This document shows, in pieces, positions 1 through 9,524 of a DNA stretch of 33,812 nucleotides. The DNA is from Muribaculum sp. (lineage in GTDB: Bacteria; Bacteroidota; Bacteroidia; Bacteroidales; Muribaculaceae): NCBI GenBank assembly GCA_023664085.1, contig JAMPGE010000020.1:1-33812 (forward strand), given 5' to 3'. A program made the translations under genes and the position numbers. The notes beneath the pieces were generated by a model. The model was not told where the DNA came from, did no database searches, and was given only the letters and a program-made list of their open reading frames with translations. Position 1 is the first letter of the stretch, and the number at the start of each line of letters is the position of its first letter.

Positions 1-54
1 CACGAATCTCGCCTCTCCGAGGCGAACCCCGACAGTTCTTAATTTAGTGACATT
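1..54 (+). repeat. 54-bp dispersed repeat, left copy
   Basis: This segment matches the reverse complement of 33461-33514 at 46 of 54 positions by hand alignment. Both copies contain an open frame reading H-E-x-R-L-x-E-x-N-x-D-x-S followed by TAA (stop at 40-42 here), and the match continues 12 bases past the stop. It also carries a small hairpin, TCGCCTC/GAGGCGA, around 9-25. It may be the 3' end of a partial gene entering from the left or part of an interspersed element. The identity is unknown to me, and the window edge prevents defining the left border. Confidence 0.6.
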
Positions 55-172
55 ATTGTAAATTCTTTCCTGTTATTAATCTTTGGCAATCTTTCAGGTG
101 AATTTTCATCATCTCATCAGCCACGATGCAGGCATCGCTCCCTCTTCGATGAAGGAAATTTCCTCCGAAATC

Positions 173-262
173 TTACCAAATCTTAACTAAGTAGTTGATA
201 AAAATTAACCGATGTAAATAGTAAAAAAATCTTGAACTATAAAACTTTTTCTTTTTGGCCAT
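173..262 (-). other. Doubtful 29-codon ORF downstream of a leftward promoter
   Basis: The ATG at 262 (minus) opens a 29-residue frame that starts M-A-K-K-K-K-F and is very rich in Lys, Phe, Tyr and Ile. It ends at TAA 173-175. It lies about 135 nt downstream of the leftward promoter at 403-435. No family is recognised. AT-rich DNA produces such frames by chance, so this is reported only because a good promoter faces it. Confidence 0.15.
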
Positions 263-278
263 TTTGACTCTGTCTCTC

Positions 279-301
279 AGCCTAATATAATATATTAGGC
301 T
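279..301. repeat. 23-bp AT-rich perfect palindrome flanked by CTGTCTC direct repeats
   Basis: Arms of 11 bp (AGCCTAATATA / TATATTAGGCT) surround a single central base. The 3' arm overlaps a second possible hairpin, GGCTT/AAGCC at 298-302 and 310-314, so the two folds exclude each other. CTGTCTC occurs at 270-276 and 318-324 on either side. In the leftward transcript expected from the promoter at 403-435, these would lie in the 5' part of the RNA. The element may be a remnant of a small insertion. Confidence 0.55.
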
Positions 302-402
302 TCGCTCCAAAGCCAAACTGTCTCAAAAATAAATAAGTTTTATATGTTCATTAATTTTTATCAGCTACTTACAAGATAAGTTTAGAAAACTTCAATTGTA
401 GG

Positions 403-435
403 CAAAAGTAGCAAAAAATGAGTTAATGGACAAAA
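403..435 (-). promoter_or_regulatory. Leftward promoter (TTTTG-N20-TACTTTTG)
   Basis: On the minus strand, TTTTG (431-435) is separated by exactly 20 nt from TACTTTTG (403-410), an excellent match to the Bacteroidetes TTTG/TAnnTTTG promoter. Transcription would start near 398 and run toward base 1. It lies just after the enolase terminator hairpin, so it serves a separate unit. No confident gene follows inside the window, so the product may be a small RNA or a gene outside the window. Confidence 0.55.
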
Positions 436-468
436 GAAGACATCGATCGGGCACAGTCCGATCGATGT
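431..468 (-). terminator. Probable enolase terminator
   Basis: An 11-bp perfect stem (ACATCGATCGG at 440-450 pairs with 458-468), plus a closing G-T wobble, encloses a CACAG loop. On the minus strand it is followed by CTTCTTTTG. It lies about 135 nt past the enolase stop codon. The T tract is interrupted by C and G, so termination strength is uncertain. Confidence 0.5.
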
Positions 469-527
469 AACTATAAAGATAAATAATGAATCGATTTATC
501 TGATCAGGCCAATTGACTCAATCTGAT

Positions 528-563
528 TTATAAGACTTATAAGACTTATAAGAATTATAAATA
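528..563. repeat. 9-bp tandem repeat, four copies
   Basis: Four consecutive units: TTATAAGAC, TTATAAGAC, TTATAAGAA, TTATAAATA. The first two are identical, the third has one change and the fourth is degenerate. The repeat lies 40 nt past the enolase stop, in the 3' untranslated region. Slippage could change its copy number between strains. Confidence 0.7.
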
Positions 564-602
564 CAGAGGGATAAATCTTATCGGCCAGTAGTCTGCGGGA
601 TA

Positions 603-2023
<1,421 letters not shown>

Positions 2024-2205
2024 GTATTCCGTTTTTTGCATATCTACAATTTCCCAAGAGTCTCGGCTCGTTTCCGTCCATACGCCCCAAGCAATACAAA
2101 CTTTATTGGATCGACTCTAAGATGACTGATTCTTTTCTATTTGAAATAACAATCCAAGACGTAGCTTTGTTAATTCCCCGTTCTTCAAAAAATGTTAATT
2201 TCAAT

Positions 2206-2252
2206 GTTAAAAATAAGTCACCCTCATCAGCGGCTGTAAGCTGATGAGGGTG
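2206..2252 (-). terminator. Strong terminator of the rsmD-ribBA-S9 transcript
   Basis: A 12-bp perfect stem (CACCCTCATCAG at 2219-2230 with its complement at 2241-2252) encloses a 10-nt loop. On the minus strand it is followed by ACTTATTTTT. It lies 28 nt beyond the peptidase stop codon. This is a classic intrinsic terminator. Confidence 0.85.
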
Positions 2253-2279
2253 ATTGGAATTATAAAGTGGAAGTAGGGA

Positions 2280-5144
2280 TCAGAATCCGAAGTCTTGCCC
2301 TTTGCGTACGGCGGGTATACCTTCTTTCATCCAGCGGGGCATTGGTGCGTCCATAAGATAATGGTCAAAAAATTGCTGGAGCCGTTTGGTGATGTCTTTG
2401 CGGTTGCGGCGCTCTTTGAGGTTGTGGGCCTCATCGTTGTATTGCAGCATCCATACGGGTTTGTTGAGTCGGCGCAAGGCCATAAAGAGTTCGATTCCCT
2501 GATACCAGGGTACTGCCCCGTCATCATCGTTGTGCATGATCAGCAGAGGGGTGTGCACGCGGTCCGCATGAAACACCGGAGAGTTTGCGATATAAAGTTC
2601 CGGTGCTTCCCAGAGATTGCGTCCGATGCGGCTTTGACCCATTTCATACTGAGCCTGACGGCTGTCGCCCGTACCCCAACGGATACCTCCGAAGGCGGAT
2701 GTCATATTGGCTACGGGAGCACCGCTTCCCGCACAGGCAAACATGTCGGTGCGCGTCACCAGATAAGCCGTCTGATATCCTCCCCAACTTTGGCCGTCGA
2801 TTCCCAGACGGTTCTTGTCGATATTGGGATACTGCTCGCACATAGCCTCCACACCGGAGCATACGTAATTGTAGGCTCCTTCTCCGGGCACTCCGGCGGT
2901 GTATCGGATGTCGGGCACGAAGACCACATATCCGCGTGATACGTAGAAGGGATAGTTGATCCAGCTCCACGAAGGCTCCATGGTATAGTGGGTGTAAAGA
3001 TCGTCGGCGGCGCGTTCGTAAAACACCGAGAGCATCGGATATTTTTTATTGGCGTCGAAATCTTCCGGCAGGTAAAGCACTCCTTCGGCGGGCTGATTGT
3101 CGTATGTATACCATTTCACCAGATGGGCCGTGCCCCAAGAGTAATCTTTCTGCTGGGGATTGGCATCGGTGAGCCGGATGGCCTTGGCAAAGTTTGTCGA
3201 TGATGCAAACCATATGTCGGGAGCGATCTCGAAACTTGCGCGCTGCCAGGTGAAGTCATCGGCGTTTTTAGCTTTACGAAGCTGAGTGAAGGATGCCTTG
3301 TCGATGATTTTAACGGAAGGAGCGGCCGGTGCCCCATATGTAAGAGTGGCCAGACCGCGCTCTTTATTGATGTGGTCGAATACTGAAAGCACCATCAAAT
3401 CTCCTTTGGAGATAAAGCGGCGTTCTTCGTCGAGTTTTATGTAACGGAAAGTGCGGTTGGTTCGACGGCCCTCGCCTTTGGTGAGGCATACTGGCGCGCT
3501 TTCGCCGGTGGGATCAAGACTCCAGATGTCGTATTTGTCGTAGGCAAGAATGGCGGCATCGTTTGCAGTCCAGCCGGCCAGACCGTAAGGTTGAGGAGGC
3601 ATGGGATGGTCATCGTCGGTGTCCCAAAGGGGCTGATCTACGTCTTTGGAGACATTGGCAGTGGTGCCGGATTGATTGTCGAATGTGAAATAAGACTTTC
3701 CGTCGAACCAGATTACGAATCTTCCGTCCGGGGAGAGTTGGTAAGATTCGGCAGGAGATTCACCTACGGGAATTACGTTGCCGTTGTTGACATTTACACT
3801 AAGGAGATTTTCTTTGGCGTTGTAGTTCCACTGGCGGCTTATGATATTTGCAGAGGGATCGGCTACGAGAGCCCAGTCGGCATCCCAGCGGTCGGGTGCG
3901 AAGACAGTGGCCAGTGGGTTGGAAGTGATGAGTTCCTGATGGCCGGTGGCTATGTCGATCACCACAGGGAAAGTTTTTTCGCGTAACTTTGAGAGCATTT
4001 TCAGTTCCTGGGGAGGAGTGTAGGGAGCGTCCCAGCGCCAGATATCAAGTTTGGCGGTCTCAAAGTCAACGAGAGTGGTGTCGTCGGGTGCTATTTCAGG
4101 AGCCACTCCAATCACGAGGCGTTTGCCGTTGTGGGAAAATTCGGGTTTACTATATTGATTGATAAAAAGCTGACGACCGCGTGCGGCGGCAGATGCCCGG
4201 GCCCATTCTTCTTCAAGTTTCTTCTGGGTTTCAGGATCTTTGGCGTGCGGACGAGCAAGATTCGGAGCTTTATGTTCGAAATAGTTTACGCTTAGCTGCT
4301 CCGGATCGTAGAAGTCTTTTGTGAGATCGCAAAGATAAAGATTGTAGCGGCGCGTGCCGGTCTTTACTGTATCGTTGCTTGCTGTGAAGGAAAGGTTTGT
4401 ACCGGTCTCGTTGAAGACAGGAGCCCCGTAATGTTTCATATCTCTGGACACGAGATAAAAGGCTGTGTCAGGAAGATTAATCACACCTACACCATCCGTG
4501 GCCAGGGAGTCTTTCTCCGGTTTTTTAATGTTTAGGGCTACCCGTTTGCCGTCTTTGGAGAAGACGTAGGAGTCCACCCATTTCACGACTTTACGTTCCG
4601 GTCCGCCCATATTTCGGATCACGAGAGGCAGCCCCACTCCTTTCTCCTTAAGCATCTTGGGCTTTATATACAGGGAATCCGAGGTTTTGTAGGCAATCCA
4701 GCTGCCGCCTTTTTCTCCGATTTTGAAATCTTTCACGAAGGGAATCTTCTCTACATTTCCGGTCTTGAGGTCTATGATGGCGAGAGAATCCTGGGGAAGA
4801 TCAAAGTCCTTCTTTTTATCGATTTTCGCTTTGCGGGTGTCTTTAAAGAGGGGCTTGATCAAGGCTACGGCGTATCTGCTGTCGGCGGAGAATTCGGGGT
4901 CATAGCCTCGCTGGATTTCGATGGTTTTACGTCGGGAGGCGTTGTATAGATATAGGGTGGCATCGCCCTCCTGAGGCACTGTAGCGTAGGCAGCCCATCG
5001 GCCGTCATTGCTCAGGGAATAGTTTTTGGTGCGTTTCCAACCATCGAAATCATCATGGGAGAGCACCTTTTTTGCGGCTGCGGGAGCAAAGTTGCAGCAG
5101 ATTGCCGCAGCCGCGCATAGTATTGTGATATACTTTAGTTTCAT
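2280..5144 (-). CDS. S9-family (prolyl oligopeptidase-like) serine peptidase, secreted
   Basis: A 954-residue exported peptidase. The start at 5144 is preferred over an upstream in-frame ATG at 5189 because it opens directly into a signal peptide (M-K-L-K-Y-I-T-I-L-C-A-A-A-A, ending near A-P-A-A-A). The longer version would also overlap the ribBA stop codon. The N-terminal two thirds is a propeller-like region with repeated segments such as F-S-x-D-x-R. The C-terminal alpha/beta hydrolase domain has the nucleophile S786 in G-Q-S-W-G-G, with D875 (N-D-D-D-G-A-V-P) and H907 (E-A-H-N-L) completing the triad by motif. It probably acts in the periplasm on peptides, and substrate specificity cannot be read. 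It is last in the cluster, 44 nt after ribBA, and is followed by a strong terminator. Confidence 0.93.
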   Translation of the reverse strand: MKLKYITILCAAAAICCNFAPAAAKKVLSHDDFDGWKRTKNYSLSNDGRWAAYATVPQEGDATLYLYNASRRKTIEIQRGYDPEFSADSRYAVALIKPLFKDTRKAKIDKKKDFDLPQDSLAIIDLKTGNVEKIPFVKDFKIGEKGGSWIAYKTSDSLYIKPKMLKEKGVGLPLVIRNMGGPERKVVKWVDSYVFSKDGKRVALNIKKPEKDSLATDGVGVINLPDTAFYLVSRDMKHYGAPVFNETGTNLSFTASNDTVKTGTRRYNLYLCDLTKDFYDPEQLSVNYFEHKAPNLARPHAKDPETQKKLEEEWARASAAARGRQLFINQYSKPEFSHNGKRLVIGVAPEIAPDDTTLVDFETAKLDIWRWDAPYTPPQELKMLSKLREKTFPVVIDIATGHQELITSNPLATVFAPDRWDADWALVADPSANIISRQWNYNAKENLLSVNVNNGNVIPVGESPAESYQLSPDGRFVIWFDGKSYFTFDNQSGTTANVSKDVDQPLWDTDDDHPMPPQPYGLAGWTANDAAILAYDKYDIWSLDPTGESAPVCLTKGEGRRTNRTFRYIKLDEERRFISKGDLMVLSVFDHINKERGLATLTYGAPAAPSVKIIDKASFTQLRKAKNADDFTWQRASFEIAPDIWFASSTNFAKAIRLTDANPQQKDYSWGTAHLVKWYTYDNQPAEGVLYLPEDFDANKKYPMLSVFYERAADDLYTHYTMEPSWSWINYPFYVSRGYVVFVPDIRYTAGVPGEGAYNYVCSGVEAMCEQYPNIDKNRLGIDGQSWGGYQTAYLVTRTDMFACAGSGAPVANMTSAFGGIRWGTGDSRQAQYEMGQSRIGRNLWEAPELYIANSPVFHADRVHTPLLIMHNDDDGAVPWYQGIELFMALRRLNKPVWMLQYNDEAHNLKERRNRKDITKRLQQFFDHYLMDAPMPRWMKEGIPAVRKGQDFGF

Positions 5145-5188
5145 GAGTAAGATGTTGTCAAGATCATTAAAAAGGGGTCGGGAATGCA

Positions 5189-6409
5189 TCAGTCCACCTT
5201 ATGAAGATCGTGGCCCATACGGATTTTCTTTGTATGCATGTAGTGGCGGTTGTATTCATTGGGAGTGGTCTCAAGAGGCACGTTTTCCACTATTTCAAGG
5301 CCGTATCCCTCCAGACCCACACGCTTGGTGGGATTATTGGTCAGAAGACGCATCTTGTTGATACCGAGTAAGTGGAGAATGTTGGCACCAACTCCATAGT
5401 CTCTTTCGTCGGCACGATGTCCGAGGTGAATATTCGCATCTACCGTATCCAGCCCGTTTTCCTGAAGCTTGTAAGCCTTGATTTTTTCCATAAGACCGAT
5501 GCCACGCCCTTCCTGATTGAGATAAATAATTGCACCGCGGCCTTCTTTTTCGATCATGCTCATTGCCATGTGGAGCTGTTCGCCGCAATCGCAACGCATG
5601 GATCCGAAGATATCTCCTGTGGCGCATGAAGAATGCATTCTCACCAGCAGGGGTTCATCGGATGTGATGTCGCCCTTGATTAGTACAATATGTTCCAGTC
5701 CGTTGTTTTTCTGCCGGAAAGGAATGAGGCGGAAATGACCGTAGGAAGTGGGCATATCTACTTCCTCACCTTTCTCCACCACAGACTCATGCATAAGGCG
5801 GTAGGCGATAAGATCACGTATGCTCACGAGTTTGAGTCCCCATTCATCGGCGCGTTTGCGGAGCTCGGGGAGCCGGGCCATGCTGCCGTCATCGCTCATG
5901 ATTTCCATGAGGGCGGCTGCGGGATACATCCCGGCAAGTCTAGCGAAATCCACAGCAGCCTCTGTGTGTCCGGCTCGTTGGAGCACTCCGTTGTCTTGGG
6001 CATAAAGCGGATTGATGTGGCCGGGGCGTCCGAACGTGTCGGGAGTGGATGCAGGATCGGCGAGAGCCCTTATGGTAGCTGCGCGGTCCGTGATGCTCAC
6101 GCCTGTGGAGCAACCCTCAAGTTTATCAACCGTCACCGTGAACGGTGTGCCCAATACAGATGTATTGTCTGAGACTTGATGGGGCAGGTTAAGCTCCTCA
6201 CACCTGGAATTGGTGATTGGAGCGCAGAGCACGCCTCTTGCGTTTTTGAGCATGAAATTTACGTCTTCGGGCGTGATTTTTTCGGCGGCGATAATCAGGT
6301 CGCCTTCGTTTTCGCGGTCTTCATCATCGACCACTACTATAAATTTTCCTTTCTTGAAGTCTTCGATTGCCTCCTCAATAGAGTCGAGGCGGATATTTTG
6401 ATTGTCCAT
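5189..6409 (-). CDS. ribBA: Bifunctional DHBP synthase / GTP cyclohydrolase II
   Basis: Cytoplasmic enzyme feeding both branches of riboflavin synthesis. The N-terminal half makes 3,4-dihydroxy-2-butanone 4-phosphate from ribulose 5-phosphate, and the C-terminal half opens GTP. The 406 residues match the fused family. Domain 1 (about 1-205) has [10 protein letters not shown] (28-37) and the R-A-G-H-T-E-A segment (145-151). Domain 2 (about 210-406) has the zinc cluster C262, C273 and C275 in [15 protein letters not shown], then N-Q-E-G-R-G-I-G-L (298-306). Both active sites look intact. The start lies 8 nt after the rsmD stop, implying co-transcription. No FMN riboswitch is recognisable upstream. 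Confidence 0.97.
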   Translation of the reverse strand: MDNQNIRLDSIEEAIEDFKKGKFIVVVDDEDRENEGDLIIAAEKITPEDVNFMLKNARGVLCAPITNSRCEELNLPHQVSDNTSVLGTPFTVTVDKLEGCSTGVSITDRAATIRALADPASTPDTFGRPGHINPLYAQDNGVLQRAGHTEAAVDFARLAGMYPAAALMEIMSDDGSMARLPELRKRADEWGLKLVSIRDLIAYRLMHESVVEKGEEVDMPTSYGHFRLIPFRQKNNGLEHIVLIKGDITSDEPLLVRMHSSCATGDIFGSMRCDCGEQLHMAMSMIEKEGRGAIIYLNQEGRGIGLMEKIKAYKLQENGLDTVDANIHLGHRADERDYGVGANILHLLGINKMRLLTNNPTKRVGLEGYGLEIVENVPLETTPNEYNRHYMHTKKIRMGHDLHKVD

Positions 6410-6417
6410 TTGGGAAG

Positions 6418-6993
6418 TTATGATTCCTGTTTGTTATTGGGATTGTTAGTAGTGTCTGCGGGTATACGGAAGAGAGAGAAGTTGACAGAACCGTAAGCGC
6501 GGTGCTGGATGAAGTGTGGCAGTCTGGAGAAGTCGTGGTTTTTCGAATGCTCGATGATGACGAGACTTCCCGGACGCAACATTTCCGATTGCAAAATCAC
6601 CGATGGTATTTCAGCAAACCTTGGATGATCATAGGGTGGATCGGCAAAGACGATGTCGAATTTTCGGCGGCATGAGGATATGAAGCGGAACACGTCGCCA
6701 CGCACAATCTCCAGATTAGAGTCGCCCAAAGTCTCTTTTACTTTGCGGATGAATGCGGCCTGCACGTGGGCTTGCTCCACGGCAGTGACCGAGGAGCATC
6801 CTCGTGAAAGGAACTCAAAACTGATCGCGCCTGTGCCGGCGAAGAGGTCGAGAACCGTTTTCCCTTCAAGGTCTTCTAAATTTTCAATTACGTTGAAAAT
6901 GTTTTCACGGGCAAAATCCGTAGTGGGCCTTGCCGTGATATTTTTGGGGACGTCAAATCTGCGACGTCCGTATTTACCTCTTATAATTCTCAC
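6418..6993 (-). CDS. rsmD: 16S rRNA (guanine(966)-N2)-methyltransferase RsmD
   Basis: SAM-dependent enzyme that methylates 16S rRNA during small-subunit assembly. The 191-residue protein starts [11 protein letters not shown]. It has the family's A-R-P-T-T-D segment (21-26), the SAM-binding D-L-F-A-G-T-G motif (49-55) and the catalytic D-P-P-Y motif (118-121). The polar C-terminal tail (P-N-N-K-Q-E-S) is unremarkable. It is the first gene of the minus-strand cluster with ribBA and the S9 peptidase. A promoter and leader hairpin lie upstream at 7025-7104. The neighbouring DUF3822-like gene is, to my knowledge, a common partner of rsmD in Bacteroidetes. Confidence 0.95.
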   Translation of the reverse strand: MRIIRGKYGRRRFDVPKNITARPTTDFARENIFNVIENLEDLEGKTVLDLFAGTGAISFEFLSRGCSSVTAVEQAHVQAAFIRKVKETLGDSNLEIVRGDVFRFISSCRRKFDIVFADPPYDHPRFAEIPSVILQSEMLRPGSLVIIEHSKNHDFSRLPHFIQHRAYGSVNFSLFRIPADTTNNPNNKQES

Positions 6994-7024
6994 TGCGATA
7001 ATAGGTTTAGAGTCCGACTCATTA

Positions 7025-7063
7025 AGACCCCTAAGCCGTAAAAATTTTTATGAAATGGGGTCT
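7025..7063 (-). promoter_or_regulatory. Hairpin in the rsmD leader
   Basis: AGACCCC (7025-7031) pairs with GGGGTCT (7057-7063) across a 25-nt loop that contains the palindrome TAAAAATTTTTA. A second small palindrome, GAGTCCGACTC, lies at 7011-7021. Both fall between the predicted rsmD transcription start (about 7069) and its start codon. The hairpin could be a leader control element, a terminator for readthrough from the DUF3822-like gene, or a mobile-element remnant. The sequence does not decide. Confidence 0.4.
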
Positions 7064-7073
7064 AAGTGTGTGT

Positions 7074-7104
7074 CAAATTTAAATTACTACTTACAAATAA
7101 GCAA
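7074..7104 (-). promoter_or_regulatory. Promoter of rsmD-ribBA-S9 cluster (TTG-N20-TAAATTTG)
   Basis: On the minus strand, TTG (about 7102-7104) lies 20 nt before TAAATTTG (7074-7081). The predicted leader is about 76 nt long and includes the hairpin at 7025-7063. Confidence 0.55.
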
Positions 7105-7157
7105 TATAACCTTTGAAAAATACACACTATTAATGGTTTTTTTAATTCTACATTTGC

Positions 7158-8006
7158 TTATCTTTCGGCGGCGAGAGCCATTGCCAATGGCATGGCAAGT
7201 TCTGCCACGGAGGCGGGTTCTGATTGATACACTACGTAGGAAGCCATCCTGCGAAGCATCTCCACAAGAGTCGTCTTGGCTTCCGGCAGTCCGGATACGC
7301 GGATTTCGGCTGCATTCCTATCGATGCCGTATGCCTGCATCAGCAGGAGTATGCGGTAGGCGGCATCAGCGGGATCGGACCATGATTGCACTGAAGCACT
7401 CAGCAGGGAGGTGCCTTCGAAAGCAAGGATATCCACTTCATCGGTGCGAATGTCGGCATATATACGTGCCACTTCCGAAGTATGTCGGCGGTAGCGGTTG
7501 GCAATCACGGCCAAATGCGACAGGATCCTTGCACCCGGCAGTGTTCGCTGGAGGAAAGAAGGCACCCCGGGCCCGAGCGAGAACAAAGCCGTCTCCTCTC
7601 CGAGTGAATCGGTGAAGATATCTTCCTGATCGGCACTGTATACTTCTGTGTAAAGTTCGGTATCGCGTCCGGGCTCATCGATTATATTCGAAGGCACAAA
7701 GATAGTACGTGGAGCTTCGATGATTATTTCAGTGGCATAATCGTCAAAGAGCCGGGGGTTGTCGTATACGGTGTTTTCGATATTGGAGAGCAGTTCGGAT
7801 TCCTGTGGATTCCATTCGGCATCGAAAAGCACCACCGGGAGGGCGTTTTTGTCTTCGATATGGCGCAGGCACGCCGACATGCCACGGGGCTTGATATATA
7901 GCAGGAGCCGCCACATTCCTGTGTCGGCAAGGTCCACCGGGGAATATTTTCCCCGACGGGAATTGTAGGGAGCGCGCAAGTGGCTGTCCGGATTGTTTGA
8001 GTCCAT
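7158..8006 (-). CDS. DUF3822-family protein
   Basis: A 282-residue protein of unknown function. It resembles the DUF3822 family, which in my knowledge is found in Bacteroidetes and often sits next to rsmD. I assign it from this context and overall sequence character, not a catalytic motif. No signal peptide or membrane segment is visible, so it is probably cytoplasmic. An in-frame extension upstream to 8261 is rejected because it runs antisense into the MATE gene and across both divergent promoters. The ATG at 8006 follows a TACTTTTG -7 box by only 6 nt, so the mRNA may have almost no leader. The gene diverges from the MATE gene. Confidence 0.75.
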   Translation of the reverse strand: MDSNNPDSHLRAPYNSRRGKYSPVDLADTGMWRLLLYIKPRGMSACLRHIEDKNALPVVLFDAEWNPQESELLSNIENTVYDNPRLFDDYATEIIIEAPRTIFVPSNIIDEPGRDTELYTEVYSADQEDIFTDSLGEETALFSLGPGVPSFLQRTLPGARILSHLAVIANRYRRHTSEVARIYADIRTDEVDILAFEGTSLLSASVQSWSDPADAAYRILLLMQAYGIDRNAAEIRVSGLPEAKTTLVEMLRRMASYVVYQSEPASVAELAMPLAMALAAER

Positions 8007-8012
8007 CAGTTG

Positions 8013-8020
8013 CAAAAGTA
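8013..8020 (-). promoter_or_regulatory. -7 promoter box of the DUF3822-like gene (TACTTTTG)
   Basis: An exact TAnnTTTG match on the minus strand lies 6 nt before the ATG at 8006. The -33 region is weak. The predicted transcription start is within a few nt of the start codon. Confidence 0.5.
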
Positions 8021-8090
8021 CAAAATTTCCTTCAGATAGCACGGATGAAATAAAAAAAACTACGGCAGGTATTAAAAATGGTTGTGAAAA

Positions 8091-8122
8091 TTGCGGGAAG
8101 TCGTGGGGTTTTTCTAATTTTG
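8091..8122 (+). promoter_or_regulatory. Promoter of the MATE gene (TTG-N21-TAATTTTG)
   Basis: TTG at 8091-8093 and TAATTTTG at 8115-8122 are spaced 21 nt apart. The ATG follows at 8130, 7 nt after the box, so the predicted leader is only about 0-3 nt. Confidence 0.55.
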
Positions 8123-8129
8123 TGGAGTT

Positions 8130-9473
8130 ATGAAAAGCCCGAAAGAAGGAAAACAGCAGGAGTCCGTGAATCGCAGAGTGGGCGCGCTCGCCATACCGGC
8201 TATCGTAAGCAACGTGACGGTGCCGCTGCTGGGAATCAGCGATACCGCAATATCGGGGCATCTCGGAGCACCTAAATATCTTGCGGCAATCGCTGTGGGC
8301 GGGATGATGCTGAACGTGATTTTCTTCCTCTTCGGATTTTTGAGGATGGGCACTACCGGACTCACCGCCGAGGCCTACGGTGCATCCGACAGATCCGGAT
8401 TGCGCAGAATCTACAATATGGCTTTTCAGTCGGCTTTTGGAATCGGACTGATTGTCATATTTTTGGGATGGCCGCTTTGCGAACTCCTGACTGCCGTGAT
8501 GGATCCCCCTGAGGAAGTGGAAATCCTTACCCGCAGATATTTCATGATATGCATCCTAGAGGCTCCGGCTCAACTTGCTGTTATGGCTCTTAATGGATGG
8601 ATGGTAGGCATGCAGTCCACGGTACGTCCGATGATAGTGGCCATCTGTGTAAATGTAATAAATATAATCATAAGCGTTAGTGCGGTTTTTGTATTGAAAC
8701 TGAGTTTCATCGGCATAGCTTTGGGCACAATGCTGTCTAATTGGATCGGTATGTTTTTAGCATTGTATCTGGCCCGGAAATGTTATGACGGAGAAAAATT
8801 GCACTTAAGTATTCGCGACACTTGGAAGACAGGAGGATTGGGCCGCTTTTTCAAAGTAAACACGGATTTGTTTGTGAGGTCGGGATGCATTATGGCCGTA
8901 TCGCTGGGTATGACAAGTATAGGAGCCAGAATAGGGGAGGACGCGTTGGCGGTCAACGCTGTTTTGATGCAGTTTTTTATGCTGTTTTCCTACTTCATGG
9001 ATGGCTTCGGATTTGCAGCCGAGGCTCTGAGCGGCCGTTATTACGGTGCACATGATCTTCCGGAGTTTAAAAAGAGCGTAAAGGCATTACTTTTGTGGTC
9101 GGCTACTATGGCCTTGATATTTACATTGATTTACGGTCTTGGCAATGAGGTGATGGTAGGCTTGCTTACTTCCGAAAATAGCGTGAGGGCCTCGGCCACG
9201 CTGCTTTATCCTTTGATGGTGGTGTTGCCGTCGGTTTCTGTGGCCGCCTTTATTTTCGACGGATTCTATATAGGATTGATAGCTACACGCAAAATGATGT
9301 GGACCACGATGCTCTCCGTGACGGTGTTTTTTGCGATCGCCCTTTTTTACAAAGGATCTTTCTCCGCACCTTCCAATTTTATGCTATGGGTGGCTTTCCT
9401 AAGTTATCTGTTTGCCCGGGGACTTGTACTTGCCCTGCAGTTTCCACACACTGTCAAGACTAAATTCTCCTGA
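8130..9473 (+). CDS. MATE-family multidrug/metabolite efflux transporter
   Basis: A 447-residue polytopic inner-membrane protein with about 12 predicted helices in two homologous halves. The first half includes A-I-P-A-I-V-S-N-V-T-V-P-L-L-G-I-S-D-T-A, and the second has D-A-L-A-V-N-A-V-L-M-Q-F-F followed by D-G-F-G-F-A-A-E-A-L. These are typical of the DinF/NorM-like MATE exporters that use a Na+ or H+ gradient. The substrate cannot be deduced. The start at 8130 matches a closely spaced promoter. ispE follows 51 nt downstream on the same strand with no obvious promoter between, so the two may share a transcript. Confidence 0.93.
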   Translation: MKSPKEGKQQESVNRRVGALAIPAIVSNVTVPLLGISDTAISGHLGAPKYLAAIAVGGMMLNVIFFLFGFLRMGTTGLTAEAYGASDRSGLRRIYNMAFQSAFGIGLIVIFLGWPLCELLTAVMDPPEEVEILTRRYFMICILEAPAQLAVMALNGWMVGMQSTVRPMIVAICVNVINIIISVSAVFVLKLSFIGIALGTMLSNWIGMFLALYLARKCYDGEKLHLSIRDTWKTGGLGRFFKVNTDLFVRSGCIMAVSLGMTSIGARIGEDALAVNAVLMQFFMLFSYFMDGFGFAAEALSGRYYGAHDLPEFKKSVKALLLWSATMALIFTLIYGLGNEVMVGLLTSENSVRASATLLYPLMVVLPSVSVAAFIFDGFYIGLIATRKMMWTTMLSVTVFFAIALFYKGSFSAPSNFMLWVAFLSYLFARGLVLALQFPHTVKTKFS

Positions 9474-9524
9474 TCAACTGATTTTACTCCAAACCTTCAA
9501 CTCATTACTAATCACTCCATTCCA

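Larger units (their letters stand above)
1..602. other. Non-coding flank downstream of eno
   Basis: No confident gene. In order it holds: one copy of a 54-bp repeat (1-54); a small minus-strand ORF of doubtful reality (173-262); an AT-rich 23-bp palindrome (279-301) flanked by two direct copies of CTGTCTC (270-276 and 318-324); a leftward promoter (403-435); a GC-rich hairpin that can terminate eno transcripts (440-468); and a 9-bp tandem repeat (528-563). The base composition is more AT-rich than in the genes nearby. Confidence 0.7.

Noticed and set aside
5145..5189. N-terminal extension of the S9 peptidase to 5189
   Set aside because: It puts 15 non-signal residues before a clear signal peptide and overlaps the ribBA stop codon.
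6410..7104. FMN riboswitch upstream of ribBA or its cluster
   Set aside because: No conserved FMN-aptamer core is visible. The only structure is a simple hairpin before rsmD.
8007..8261. N-terminal extension of the DUF3822-like gene to 8261
   Set aside because: The extension overlaps the start of the MATE gene and both divergent promoters. The internal ATG at 8006 follows a -7 box.
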